From Clavulina sp. PMI_390 (Eukaryota > Basidiomycota > Agaricomycetes > Cantharellales > Hydnaceae): DNA of 64,000 bases. Within the stretch, counting starts at the first letter, position 1; each line of letters begins with the position of its first letter. The stretch covers positions 418,758-482,757 of the forward strand of contig WIDE01000001.1 of NCBI GenBank assembly GCA_015039315.1, in the 5' to 3' direction. Shown here piece by piece: positions 22,341 to 35,832 of this stretch. Below the pieces are notes generated by a model. That model was not told the DNA's origin, made no database searches, and saw only the letters and a program-made list of their open reading frames with translations. The translations under genes were made by a program, and so were the position numbers.

Positions 22341-25099
22341 ATGCACCGTCATCATCCTTACGGAGGTTCAGGCTATGAGGAAAGACGCCGCTCAGCCTCT
22401 CCTGGTGGACGCTTTCCCCGCAGCGACCGCGGTGGACCTGGCCGAGGCGGCTATGGGCGAGGTGGAGGTGCCTCTCGTGGTCGCGGTCGTGGTTCAAGCG
22501 GTCCATCTTATCCTCCCCCTCCTCCTCCTCAATATGGCGGATATGACTCTGGTCCTGCCTATGACTCTTACGGCCATCCTCCATACGAATCTCGCTATGG
22601 AGGAGGAGGAGGTGGTGGTGGTGGTAATGGCGGTTATGGGTATAATGGCCCACCCCCTCCCCCCGTCCACGACAGCTATGGGAGAGATGATGGGTATGAT
22701 TCCTATGGTCCAAGCTATGGCCCGCCTTATGAGCAAGACGCGTGGCGTGAAGGTGCGCTGAGAACTCTTAAATTTTCGTCTAATTTCTTCCTGCAACGGT
22801 GTAAGACGGAGACTACCCTCGCAAGCCCTGATTATTAGCCAAAATGTGCTGAATGCATGAAATGGCTCATATCATATAAGGCTCTCTGAGTCTAAATTCC
22901 GAGAATATGCTCATGTCTCATTCTTGAGAGGAACTCCGTCGATGGCTACCAATGCGCTTCCCGGCCTTCCTGAGTCAACGTTGGCATCCGCATCACAGTA
23001 AGACTCATTCTCAGGAACATTAGATGACAGAGGTCCTCCTCCCCCTCGTCGCCGTCGCGACCGCGATGAACGTCAACGTGAAGCCCTAATTGAAGACCGC
23101 ATCAATCGTGAACGACCTTGTCGCACCCTCTTCATCCGTAATATTAAGGTTAGTGTTCAGGCCCTCATCAAATCATATCTCCGCCCAATAATTGACGAAG
23201 CATTCGACTGTCTTTTTCCTTTCTAGTATGAGTCTGATAGTGCCGCACTTCGTCGGCAGTTTGAGGAGCACGGCATGATTCGTACATTCTTTGATCTAAT
23301 CTCATCAAGAGGGATGCTGTTTGTGACTTACGTGAGCCAGCAAACCGCCCTATATTTCGTGCAATATTCACTAATTCTCTATGAAGTATGACATTCGTGC
23401 TGCGCAAGCCGCTCGAGACAGATTGCAGGGATTAGAGGTCAACGGTCGCCCAGTAAGCCCTTAGAATCATTAGTGAATCAATCGTCTGTTTATGACGTCC
23501 ATTCCTAGATTGATGTGCACTACAGCCTGCCTCGTCCAGAAGAAACAGAAGGCCGAGTTGACCGTGATAAGCACCAGGTACTGCAGCATATTCTAGAGTT
23601 TACTCACTCTACCTTCTAATCCCTGGCTTATCACAGGGAACTCTCCTCGTTACCTTGAGAAACTCTCGAATGCCGATCGACGATAATGAGCTTGAGCATA
23701 AATTCTCGCAGTATGGTGATATCAAGATGATTCGTCCCGCTGATGGTCGACCAGATCAACGTCTAGTAGAGATGTTCGACACTAGAGTAAGATTATGGTG
23801 GTTAACTTCAAGACATGCTTGCCAACTTCGCAATTTTGTTTCAAAACAGGCCACCGAGCAAATCTACGACAGCTTATCCCAGCAACCATTGCAAGATGGC
23901 ATCATGGATCTCGATTGGGCTTGGGATGTATTGGGAGAGCCAGTAACTGATGTTGTCCTCCCACCTCCTCGGTACGCTATTTGCGATTGTTACATGACTT
24001 TACCTCATGTTGATCAATCTACCATCCAGGTATCAAGATGATGGGCCGAGGGACCGCCCCAGTCGTGGTGCCCCAAGAGGGCGAGGCGGCCCTCCTCGTG
24101 GTGGTCCCCGTGATCGATCAGATGATTATGGCCCACCTCCAAGAGATTATGACGATGATCGTTATGGGCCTGGACCTCAGCGCGGAGGGAGAGGCATGCC
24201 TCGAGGAAGCGGCTCACATATGAATGGGGACCGTGGGTATAACTCTCCCCGTCGTGGTGCGTACTCCTATTGCTAGCTGCTTTTTTGTAATCACCTAACA
24301 TTTCACCTCGTAGACTATGGACGAAATGATCCGCCATTGTTCGGTGTAAATCCTCCCCCCAGTGCAGCTCCTGTGAGTACAGTTATGCGACGCACTCTAA
24401 TTTTGCGAGGGCTATGTCTTATTTCTCGATCCTCAGCCACAGCCTTCTGAACAAGATCGCCTTGAACAAGCTCGAAAAGTACAACAGGTGTGAACAATTC
24501 AAATTCTCGCTAATGGTTTACTGACCTAGGAGATACCCAGCTCCTCGCCGCCCTCAAGAATCCTGCAGACGTACACAGTGGCCAGTCACAGCCACCTCCT
24601 GTTCCCGCCGTTCCCCCGCCATCTGCAGCAGCGCCACGCCCTCCTTTCCCTCCTCCGCCTAATGGAGCTCCTTTCCCACCTCCTGCTTGGTCACCTAACG
24701 CTATTCCACCACCTCCTAGTTCTTTCCCTCCTGCAGCTGCAGCTACAGTCCCACCTGCCGTCCTCGCTCTCCTTCAGCAATCCGCGCAACAGCAGACTTC
24801 GGGATCCGCTGGTCCCTTCCCGCCCCCACCTCTTGGAGCACCTCCAACCCCTAGCTCCGCCGGGGCTTCAGGATCAAACCCCAGTACCCCGGTTGTGCCA
24901 ACAGTTCAAAATCCCCAAGCAATGCAACACTTGCTTGCATTACTGGTGAGGATCAGCGTTTTTTCTTTGTTTTTCTGTATTGGCACGCTAACTAGGCGGC
25001 TGTGATGCCCCTATTTATATCTTGCTTGATCTACGCGCCTCTTTATTGGCTCATCACTGACGTGTTTTCCTTGTGTAGGCTGCCCAACAAAAAAAGTGA
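22341..25099 (+). CDS. Mei2-like tandem-RRM RNA-binding protein
   Basis: Predicted RNA-binding regulator. The order is: an RGG/GY-rich N-terminus with a run of nine Gly; an RRM with RNP-2 CRTLFIRNIKYES and RNP-1-like RGMLFVTYYDIRAAQAA (the YYDIRAA run is typical of Mei2-like proteins), ending NGRPIDVHYSLPRP; and a second RRM starting GTLLVTLRNSRMPIDDNELE and containing YGDIKMIRP. Then come an RG/DD-rich segment and a Pro-rich tail ending LLALLAAQQKK. Roughly 640 residues in about ten exons; the last exon is 25079-25099 after a long intron. I do not see the third, C-terminal RRM that defines plant and fission-yeast Mei2, so the name is by resemblance of the first RRM only. The start at 22341 is the first ATG of the frame that opens the RG-rich region. 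Confidence 0.83.
22599..22625 (+). repeat. GGA/GGT trinucleotide run coding for Gly9
   Basis: Consecutive GGN codons inside the N-terminal low-complexity region of the RRM gene. Mixed GGA then GGT units, so a slippage-derived repeat kept in frame. Confidence 0.75.
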
Positions 25100-25308
25100 A
25101 TTCGGCAGGCGACGGCTGTTCCTGAGAATCATTCTCAGGCTGCATACATTGATACAGTCCCCAAAGCTGGTGCAAGCGTGGCCTTGTCATCGCCGCGGCT
25201 CGACTTATTTAGGCTGAATTGTTATTCGTTTCATACAGTGGCTTTTTCGTAATTACACATATTTATTGTTGTTGGCAATATTGACTCTTCTCCACGAACA
25301 CAAAGGAC

Positions 25309-26172
25309 ATGGCGAAACTGCAATGGATGAAGCTGCTGGGAGAGGCGATGGAGCGGAATCCTAACGCTAAGAGTGTGTGTTGTAGTATCACTTGGCCTGG
25401 CACTACAAATTGCTTTGCTTAAATACGTACAGTCTTCTCCGTGGCCACGATCGACGGTGACGTGCCTCGGGTTCGCACCATGGCATATCGCACCACCTTT
25501 GCAGAATCGACATCTCAGCCACAACTTATTGCAACAACCGATGTCCGGACGCCGAAGGTCACTCAGCTTTACTCCTCGGGCCAATTCGCGGAGATCGCCT
25601 GGTGGCTAGAAGAAACTGGGGAGCAGTTTCGAATGACTGTGAAAACCTACGTACTGCCGCACCCACAGCATCCTCTTCATGCACGATTTCCCTTCGATCG
25701 GTTAGCACAGCCCAGCCGCTCCTCCGCCACAGAATGGGAGAAGTCGCGGATTGATATATTTGATAACTACATGGGCAGCGCGACGCGGGCGTCATTCTGT
25801 CGACCGACGCCTGGATCTATCCTTCCTGGCGGGTACGAATCGGCTAAGGAATGGCCGGAAAGTCTGCCCCGCTCGAATGAAGTGGAGGAGGGCTCAAAAG
25901 AGGCTATCCAGGTTGCTGAGGCCTTGAGCCGGTTCTCGCTCACTGTATTCGTGCCATTCAAGGTGGAGCGCGTCGAGTTGAACACCGTGAGCGGCACTTG
26001 TTTTTTTCGTTTCCTTCTTTTTTGCTCTTCGCCGGCTCATACGCCCACCAACTCCTGTTTTGCATCGATGTCAATTCGGTCTACCGGCTGACCGAAGGCG
26101 CCGCATCGGCGGACCAGCTGGATCTGGGAAGAGGCTGAGCAGATCTGGAAAGAGTCAATACTCGTTCCCTAG
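25309..26172 (+). CDS. Pyridoxamine 5'-phosphate oxidase family (Alr4036-type FMN-binding) protein
   Basis: Split-barrel flavin protein of the Alr4036 group, relatives of PNP oxidase whose substrate is not settled in fungi. Exons 25309-25372, 25433-25986 and 26098-26172 give 230 residues. The helix WMKLLGEAMERNPNAK is followed by FSVATIDGDVPRVRTMAYRT (first barrel strands), then QFAEIAWWLEETGEQFRM and WEKSRIDIFDNYMGSATRAS. The C-terminus PHRRTSWIWEEAEQIWKES then ILVP carries the family's conserved HRR and W-x-W pattern, and its recovery fixes the last splice (acceptor GAAG). The last intron is 111 nt. I do not name it as the biosynthetic PNP oxidase PDX3, which has different motifs. Confidence 0.87.
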
Positions 26173-26304
26173 GAGTCACTGCCACCGCTTGCGCGCAACT
26201 GTCGTCTATCGTCTATTTGTATTGCCTTCCCGGCGATTTCCCTACATCCATACTTTGACTCGATCTGTTTCCTGTATGCGTAGGAGAGGCGATAGAGTCA
26301 CGAC

Positions 26305-27456
26305 ATGCAATGCATGCACGAACTCGTGGCAGATTTGAATGAGTGTGAGATACGACTTACTCATACACTGAATGGCGGTGATCTCCTGACGGAATCTGCG
26401 TGCCGTTGCATGGCTTGGCGTTATTCGGCTCAGAACGTCGCGGTTGGGGTCTCCGTCAATTCAACTCCCTGTCGAGTCTTCTACAGACCTGGACTGCTAT
26501 ATATCTTGACCTGCCAGGAGGTCCACCGGTTCCGCCGCTCACCCACTCAGCCACCATCCAAGCGACCTTCTTGTCAAACCTCGACGATGCCACTGCACCC
26601 TCTCGTCCGTCTCCAGCGCGATGCCATCTCGCAAGCAAAACAGCTGCCAGCGCAGTCGACCTCCTCTTCAGGACACGCCGATTCCTCTCGATCATTAGCA
26701 GGTTTGTTCGAAATCTCCAAAATTTGCGTGCTGCAATCGCTCGAATAACTGAAGTCATTCTCTAGCCCATGGCTATCAATCTTGTCAATCCTGGGCTGGG
26801 CCCTCACACTGGGGAGCGCAACCTACTTCTCCTACCATCCATTCACGACCAAGCGATTCGGACGTTAGAAAAAACCATAGCCAGGTGGGCTTCGGCGGTC
26901 CTCGTGCATCGGAACTGGTGTTAATCTACAGTCCAGCAGAACAGACTTCCAGAGGGCATGGCCCCCAACTATATTGTTCCAAGCAATGCTCCAGCCATCG
27001 ACTGGTCATCTTTTGTCTATGATGCGCCTGCACTGGACCAGACACACACATATGCAGCGAGCAGCTCAATGAGCCCATCATCAACATCATCTTTCGGGTC
27101 ATACCCACCTTCCCGCGATATATCCTTGTCTCCATTCTCGCCAGCAACCTTATCAAATGCTACACTGCCAAGCGATCAGTATACAGCATTCTTCGATTTC
27201 AACGATGCCTTCCTCGACGAACTAGCAAAGGATCCTGAGTGCTTCATGTTCGACCCTGTCTATAATGGGGACGGATATGCAATAAAACAGGAGGATTCCT
27301 CGTACGTCCCTAGCTAGCCTCATGGCAATCCACGGTCTAGACGGCTGACTCTGGACCAACCACCCGGTCTGCTGTAATAGCGAAATGCAAAAATATCTGC
27401 ACTATCCCGCATTGCAACTCAATTCTTCACCGCTGATAGTGTCTCCCCGATGTTAG
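26305..27456 (+). CDS. Unrecognised protein, possible transcription-factor fragment
   Basis: Five exons, 26305-26377, 26434-26701, 26766-26863, 26932-27301 and 27381-27456, keep frame across every GT/AG junction and give 294 residues, which supports a real gene. The first two thirds look helical (MQCMHELVADLNECEIRLTH; HLASKTAASAVDLLFRTRR; SPWLSILSILGWALTLGSAT). The last third is Ser/Pro-rich and acidic with DFNDAFLDELAKDPE and AIKQEDSS, like an activation region. The helical part faintly recalls the C-terminal half of fungal Zn-cluster regulators, but no Cys6 cluster or other DNA-binding domain lies upstream and only 132 bp separate it from the previous stop. It may be truncated or have an unfound first exon. 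Confidence 0.5.
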
Positions 27457-28368
27457 TACTTTTTTCCTTCACACCCTCATTGATTCCTTTGTTCATGTGT
27501 TATGAACTTCCTCAGGATTGCGGTCGGAGATGGGCTGTTCGGTTCCACTGTGATGGACGGGTGGATGGCTGGTGCTGCGCGGCACCACCTTGAGTGGCTT
27601 CCGGGACCCGACTCTAATCGGACCCTTTCCATTTGCGTTTCCTGCTCGCATTGCTATTTAAAGTTTTCTTATTGCTGTACTTGTACCTTGCACGTGCTAC
27701 CTCATTCAATTGCATTCCTCCAGACCATACTGTCTGTCGTGCGCCTAGTATGGAAATTTTCTCTAAACTGCCCATGAGGTCGGATGCGGCAATGTCCCCA
27801 CACTGACTACAAAGGCGGAGTGTATTTGATATTCGTGGGTGAGGGATTATCGTTTTCCGGCCCAGACCTGAATGAAACACCTGAATAGGGTCAAGGAGAC
27901 GCCAGAGAAGACCGAAGGCACCACTGCGCTGCCGCTGGGGGCGATTGTGAAAGAAACGACGAAATCTGGTAAAAAGAGCAGCGCCGCTGCTCGATTTCAG
28001 ATCTGCACGAGCTGTCAAAAATGCGTGGTTGCGTTAAGGTGCGGGGGGGCGCGTGGGCTAATGATCGGCCAAATTGTTACACCCAGCCCCCGTTCGGGTC
28101 AGGGACGCGCGCTGCCGACCACCTGCCGGGTGGCCTCGTACGACACGATTCGGTGCAAGCAAAGCCCGAGGATGGCAATGAACGGGTTTCATACGATGGA
28201 GCTCGCTACCGAATATCTTAATTCAGGGGATCTACACACCCTATCTTTGAATATGTCCTACAATGAATCAAACGTGCCCGAGACACACGCCAGGAGACGC
28301 CCCCTCCTGAAATACATTTTGGCGAGTCCGACGTAAAGAGCGGATCAAGGGTAAAGGAGATTTTGGCG
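27457..28368. other. Unassigned 0.9 kb stretch
   Basis: No gene can be supported. Open frames exist on both strands (for example 27614-28018 on -, 27872-28336 on +), but they have no splice support and no recognisable motif. A GC-rich block at about 28020-28200 differs in composition from the flanks. It may hold 3' ends of both convergent neighbours, a non-coding transcript or decayed coding DNA. Confidence 0.4.
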
Positions 28369-29044
28369 CTACTCTTCAGTATTGGGTTTGCGCCGCTTAG
28401 CTTCCCGTCCTGCAGATTCTGATGGGGGAACACTATCGGAGGCCTCTGCATTTGGATCTTCCGCACCGGTCGTGGCGGGGAGTGCTTCTTTATTGTCATC
28501 CTCCTCTTCTTGCTCCTCTCCTTCGTCATCGTCTTCATCTTCATCCGAACGAGGACGTTTGTTCGACGTGGGAACATAATCCTCCCCATCATCCTCGTCA
28601 TCATCATCCTCCAAGTCCTATGGTTGCAGTGGGTGGGGTAGGTTGGCCTGGGTGAGCTTATTAGATAGGGTGCGCGATAAGAGGTACACGTACGCCTTCA
28701 ACGAGCAGAGATAGCCCAACATCCTTGGGAAGAGTTTACTTATGGATAACCTAATTGGTGGATATATGCATGCTTACTTCGGCATCATCGTCCTCGTCGT
28801 CATCATCATATTCCGCCTCACTTCCATCCTAGATGCATTTGAAATTTCAAGAAGAGCCGGGAGGGTTCAAAGGCGTCAAGCATTTGTTTTTGGGGCAATG
28901 GATTCCACTAGAAATATTCCATACTTCTTCTTCTTCCTCAAAGTCATCGAAATCATCTTCTTCATCAACTTCTACCGCCCGATTTTTTGAGCCTTTTTTA
29001 GGCTCAGAGGGTGTAGAATTTGCGGGAGGCAATTTAGAAGCCAT
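28369..29044 (-). CDS. Acidic nuclear protein, unknown function
   Basis: Reading leftward from 29044, exon 1 starts MASKLPPANSTPSEPKKGSK and ends in an Asp/Glu run. A short second exon is DGSEAEYDDDDEDDDAE, a small third one DVGLSLLVEG. The last exon (end 28369) is DLEDDDDEDDGEDYVP, then TSNKRPRSDEDEDD and a basic tail REAKRRKPNTEE. About 155 residues, strongly acidic with two short basic patches resembling nuclear localisation signals. The protein could be a histone chaperone of the Chz1 kind, since the third exon is the only non-acidic core, but I see no motif that proves this. It is divergent from MDM1, with 86 bp between ATGs. Confidence 0.68.
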
Positions 29045-29130
29045 GGCGTCTGAGAAGCAGCCCTGTTTGGCCCTGTTTGACTCGGACGCGCCACCACCAA
29101 CAGCGTGACGATGGGCAGGTAAGGTGGTCA

Positions 29131-32100
29131 ATGATGGACCCATCCTGGACGAACCAGTTCTTCCGGTGGCAGGCCGTTGCCTTTGTAGCTGCTGTGGCTG
29201 TTGTGACCCCGCTCATCTGGAAGCTACTTTCTCCAATTGTCCTGATTCTGCTGGCCCCCCTATTCTTGGTGATTTTGGGCGCGGCTTTCGTCTTCATAAA
29301 TATCGCAATTCCCTTCCTGCTTGATAGCAGGGCTTCAAAACGACGAGTTCGGCAACGGCCCGGTCATGCGGCCCAATCATTCTTGTTCTCCACGCCAGCT
29401 GCATGGCAAGCCGTGTTAACGCGCTCGCAATGGTCATTCACTAGTCCGCATTCACTTCCCCCGCTCATTCCCGGCTCCCCGTCCGTATCGGCCTCCCTAA
29501 ACGACATTATTGTCCTGATTGTACGCGATTTTGTACTTTCATGGTACCGGTCTATTTCTCCATCCCCTTCATTCCCTGCGTCCGTGTCAAATTCCGTCCG
29601 CCACTCTGTGAAATCTATTCTGGACCGATTGGATAAGGTCGATGTACCGGCCCTGATGGTCAAACGCGTGCTCCCGATCGTAAACTCGCACATTGACCAA
29701 TTTTGCGAGTCGGAGAAGGCCTTGCGGGGTGTGGGGCTGGAGCGTCGATTGACACAATCTGATGAGCTCGACCTGGTTCTTGCGAGCCGATATGCAACCC
29801 GTGGAGGGAAGCGGCTTCATCCTGCCGTGGACAATCTCTCCACCATGCTCACACGGCCTACTGAAGAAGCATATCTTCGTGATCTGGTGGAGCGAGTTCT
29901 TCCACTGGTGCTTCCCCCAGAAGAGGCAGGAAGCCGTGCGGTGCATGTGATTGCCCGTGAAATCCTCACCACATCTGTTCTTGTCCCTTTATTGGAGATG
30001 CTGGGCGATCCTGACTTTTGGAACCGAATTATTGACCAATTCGTGAGTTTCCTACCGTGCTATACGCTTCACAATGTATTATCCTTAGCAGCTGACGCTG
30101 TCCCTCCAGGCGGGCGCAGCGATTAATGAGCAGTATGTGCTATTCTTCGATAACTCCTTTTTCCCTCTTCATCTTGGCTAATAGACCCTTTGCGCCAGGA
30201 AATTGGTCCACAAGGTCCGACATCTCTTGGACAGTCAAACGACAGCAGGCTCTCCTTCATCACAGCCCGTTACCTCGGATCTTTCCCTCAAGAGACTGCT
30301 GCGAGCTCCAGGTGAACTGACGCAGCACATTACTGCTCGAACGGGGGCCCGACAATTTGAAGCCTTCTTGAAGGGTATCTCGCGCATCGATTCACTTCTT
30401 GACGCCAGAAGGCTGAAAAACGATATTGTTGCGGAGATTCGCCGGACCCAAGAACTGATTCGTGCGTCTTTGTGAACACGTTCCTTCCTATGCCACCCGC
30501 TCTAACCAATTTTACATACAGAGGGCCACCCCGATCAAGCCGAGGTCAATGGAGAGCGAATTGAGGCACTGGCGATCTTCCTTGAACGCCTGCAGGCGGC
30601 GAAGCGCAAAGTCGAGAAGCGCATAACAATGCTTGGTGGTGCTGACAACTCTGTATGTAGTTTCTATCTGTGCTGTCGCGAGCCCTGCGCTGATATTCTG
30701 TTCCAATCTATGTCCGCAGGGCCAGTCGATGGTACATGGTCGTGCTTCTACTACTTCACATGACCTTCCATTGCGAGAGATTCTCTCCACTCCAAGCTCC
30801 CTTTCCTATTTCATGGAATTCATGGACCGGAGGCAGCGATCATTGTTGGTGCAGTTCTGGCTCACAGTAGAATCTTTTAAAGACCCCCTCGAATCTGCCG
30901 GCTACAACTTGGACGCGACAGACGCATCAAGGAGCCTTCCTGCTACTAGCCATTCCATTGAGGACATCAAGCTCATCTATGACCTTTACTTTGCCGGTCA
31001 GGGCGAGGTCCCGACTCCCGTTCTGCGAGCCGTTTCACCACGTCACGTTGACGATATCCGAGCTTTCGTGTTTTCAGAGAGTGCCGAGACTCCAGAGGCC
31101 GACACAGAGGTCACCTCGAGCGGAATCGATAGGGCTATCGGCGCCCGTGCGCGCGAGGCAGTCCTACTTGCTCAGAAGCAGGTGGAGGAGGCGATGGGGG
31201 ATGACTTCCAAGAATTTAGGAGAAGCGAGCTTTGGTTTCGGGTGACGAGCGAGCTGCTTCGTGCCGGGAGACCTCTTGACGCTGGATCTTCCGGTCATCC
31301 CAACGTTCCTGAAGTCGGATCGGCTGAGTCTAGCCCTCCACAGTCTCCACCACTTGCCCGTGTCCCTCTCTCCCATAGCATCACGGCGCCTAATCTGACC
31401 CCCCGTCCTCGAGGCACCAACCGAACTTTCGAAACCGTCCGCTCTCGCATATATCCCACATTCATCCTCCCTGCTTCCGCTGAAGCTTCTACTGCTTTGG
31501 CTAGTCCAATAAGTCCTACAGATGTCAATCCCTCAGGGCCAGTGACTCGGCCTTCGTTGAGCCGCGGTCGCCTCCAGTCATTCGGTTCTGATGCGGGATC
31601 TACGTTCTCCACTGCCACGTCACCACTGCTCTCCAATTCTGTCGAATCTCTTCCCCCACCAGCGTCCACAGCACCCCCACGAACACGACAGCAGTATCGA
31701 AGCGCATTGGACTTTCTTACGTCCAGCCCTGGAGAATCCGAGAACGCCGCAAATAGCAACACCCGGGCCCCTTTGTTCTCTGATCCGGAGATTGTGGCAG
31801 AAGAGACAGCGCAGGCTGAGAGGGTGGAAGCTATTCAGGCCGCCCTGACGGACCTCATCGCTGACGAGCACCGCGAGGCTGATGACGTGCATCGGAAAGA
31901 ATCATCAAGAGGCAGCTTGCAGTGGAGCCCTAAATCTGAAAAACGAGTTCTGTTCCCTGATGACTTGGTGGAGCGCCCCAGGCATGTTGACGTCGTGAGA
32001 CGAGGAACGGACCTCCTGCGTCCTCCCAACGTTCATACAGAACAATCGGTAGATGACGACTCCGAGAGGCCAAACGTGCCGCTGGCCGGCCCAGGGGATC

Positions 32101-33691
32101 TACTTCTTTCTCAAGATATATTGCGGCTTGGGGACCAGATTAGCAAATTCCAATCGCAGGAAGTCTTACTCGATGCGCTCATAAGAAAGGCAGAGCTCAC
32201 GGGTGATTTAAACGAGCTGCGAGTTCTCAGCCGGTCAAAAGCCTCATTGGCGAAGGAGATCCGCGAGTTATCTTTCCAAAAGACGCAATACGAGGAGCAA
32301 GAAAAAGACAACAAACTCGTCCCTGGCCGCACCAGAATCAATATCACCTCTTCCTCCACGATCGAAACTGATGCAAAGCAGGTTATCCGGTACACTGTTG
32401 AGGTACGGCAAATGAGCCCAGATGATACCCTGGTGTCGCACTGGACTGTCCTTCGTCGATATAACGAATTTTTCGTACTGCACCAACGTTTGAAAGAACG
32501 CTACGTTGCTGTTCGGAGTCTCGACTTTCCAGGAAAGCGATTGGTCACTGCACTATCGAACTCGTTCGTAGATTCGCGAAAATCAGCGCTGGAGAAGTAT
32601 CTGCAAGTATGTAAACTTCTTTGGCATATCGTGCCCAATAAGCGCCATTTCTGACCTGCCCGTCTACATTAGAATCTTATCAATATGCCCCTCATCTGCG
32701 AAAGCGAAGAATTTCTCGCATTCCTCTCACGTCAGACCACTTTCAACGAAGCTGGGACTCAGATCGGCACCAAACTTCAATTAGCATTTCCAGGTCAGGA
32801 AATCGTCCGGACGGTGTATCGCTCGGTTGCAGAGAGCTTTGACGACATGTTTGTTGGCCCTGCTATGCTTGATCTTATGATTCAGCGGCTGAGTCGTCAG
32901 GCTGCTGAATTTGCGGGAATCGCTGGCTCTGGCGCCCATGACGAAGACCTCGTTGCTAATGCGGTTAAGTCGCCAGATGAGACCCTCTTACAAATGCCCG
33001 GGGAGCTCAAGGCATTGGATGGCGAGCTTGGGACGTCATCCTTCACCACACCAATCTGTGACCTGGTGCTTTCGGTATTTGAGCTGGACCAAAAGAAGAA
33101 CTGGTTGCGGCGGCAAGCTGTACTCGTAATTCTTCAGCAAGTCCTCGGTGGTACACTCGAGCGGTGAGTGACTCACTTTCTCACTCTGACTAGTCATGTG
33201 CTGACTTGTTTTTGAAGCAAATTACGGGAGGCGATTCATTCACTCTTCGACGACACTCATGTGCTACGGTACCTGCAGTCACTTCGCGACACATTGTGGC
33301 CAGGAGGACAGTGGCGCTCGGCTTCGGCCCCGCGTACCACTAGCATGAAGGCGCAGACACGGGAAGATGCAAACAAGAAACTTGCTGCACTGGTTCCTGG
33401 TTCGTCGAGTATTTGGAGCCACGGTATACTTGTATATTGACTTTTCATGACATTAGACCTGGCTGGGAACATGATCGGTGCATCAAACGCTAAACGTGGA
33501 GCTCGTCGATTATTCGCTGTACTGCAGAATCGGCGATTGAACCAGCACATCGTCTACACCGTGATGGATGAGGTGAGTAGCCATTGGTTTCAATTTTTCC
33601 AAATGGTTCTCATCAGTCTGATGGGTATGCGCAGATTGTCGAAGCTCTGTTCCCTGAAGCTCTTCCTTCAGGTATGGATCCCCCAAAGTGA
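29131..33691 (+). CDS. MDM1: MDM1/SNX13-type PXA-RGS-PX-Nexin_C tether
   Basis: ER-anchored sorting nexin that tethers the ER to vacuole/lysosome and lipid droplets. Exons 29131-30042, 30110-30132, 30199-30461, 30522-30652, 30720-32606, 32673-33163, 33218-33399, 33457-33572 and 33635-33691 give 1353 residues. Two N-terminal hydrophobic segments lie at about residues 12-32 and 35-58. A PXA domain follows (SRYATRGGKRLHPAV; REILTTSVLVPLLEMLGDPD), then an RGS domain (LREILSTPSSLSYFMEFMDR), a disordered Ser/Pro region, a PX domain (YTVEVRQ; WTVLRRYNEFFVLHQRL; DFPGKRL) and the C-terminal nexin domain (NRRLNQHIVYTVMDEIVEAL). All four modules are in the canonical order. The start is MMDPSW; either Met is possible. 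The gene is tail-to-tail with RVB2, 185 bp apart. Confidence 0.95.
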
Positions 33692-33876
33692 GAGCACAAG
33701 AAGACACAGCCTACCGGAGCCTAGCTCCTCAACATCCTGTGATGACACCACGACCCCCATATCCTATTACACTATGTATACTTTCATGATAGCAAGACCA
33801 CTACTGTAGTACGCCTTTTTGGTAGATCAACAGACGAACAATGATGAACGAGAAATATGCAAGACAGTTGGAGGTA

Positions 33877-35703
<1,827 letters not shown>

Positions 35704-35832
35704 GGTGTCCAAAAAGGATGCGTGGTGTGTTTGGATGGAGGACGCATAGTGTTTGGCACAGCCACCTTCATCCCAGCTCACTTGCGAGTGTTTCTTGTGG
35801 GCGGATCCTTGCCTCCCAGCTCTGTAGCAGAA

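Noticed and set aside
22240..22796. His-rich minus-strand frame opposite the RG-rich region
   Set aside because: Produced by reverse reading of Gly/Tyr/Pro codon repeats; low complexity only.
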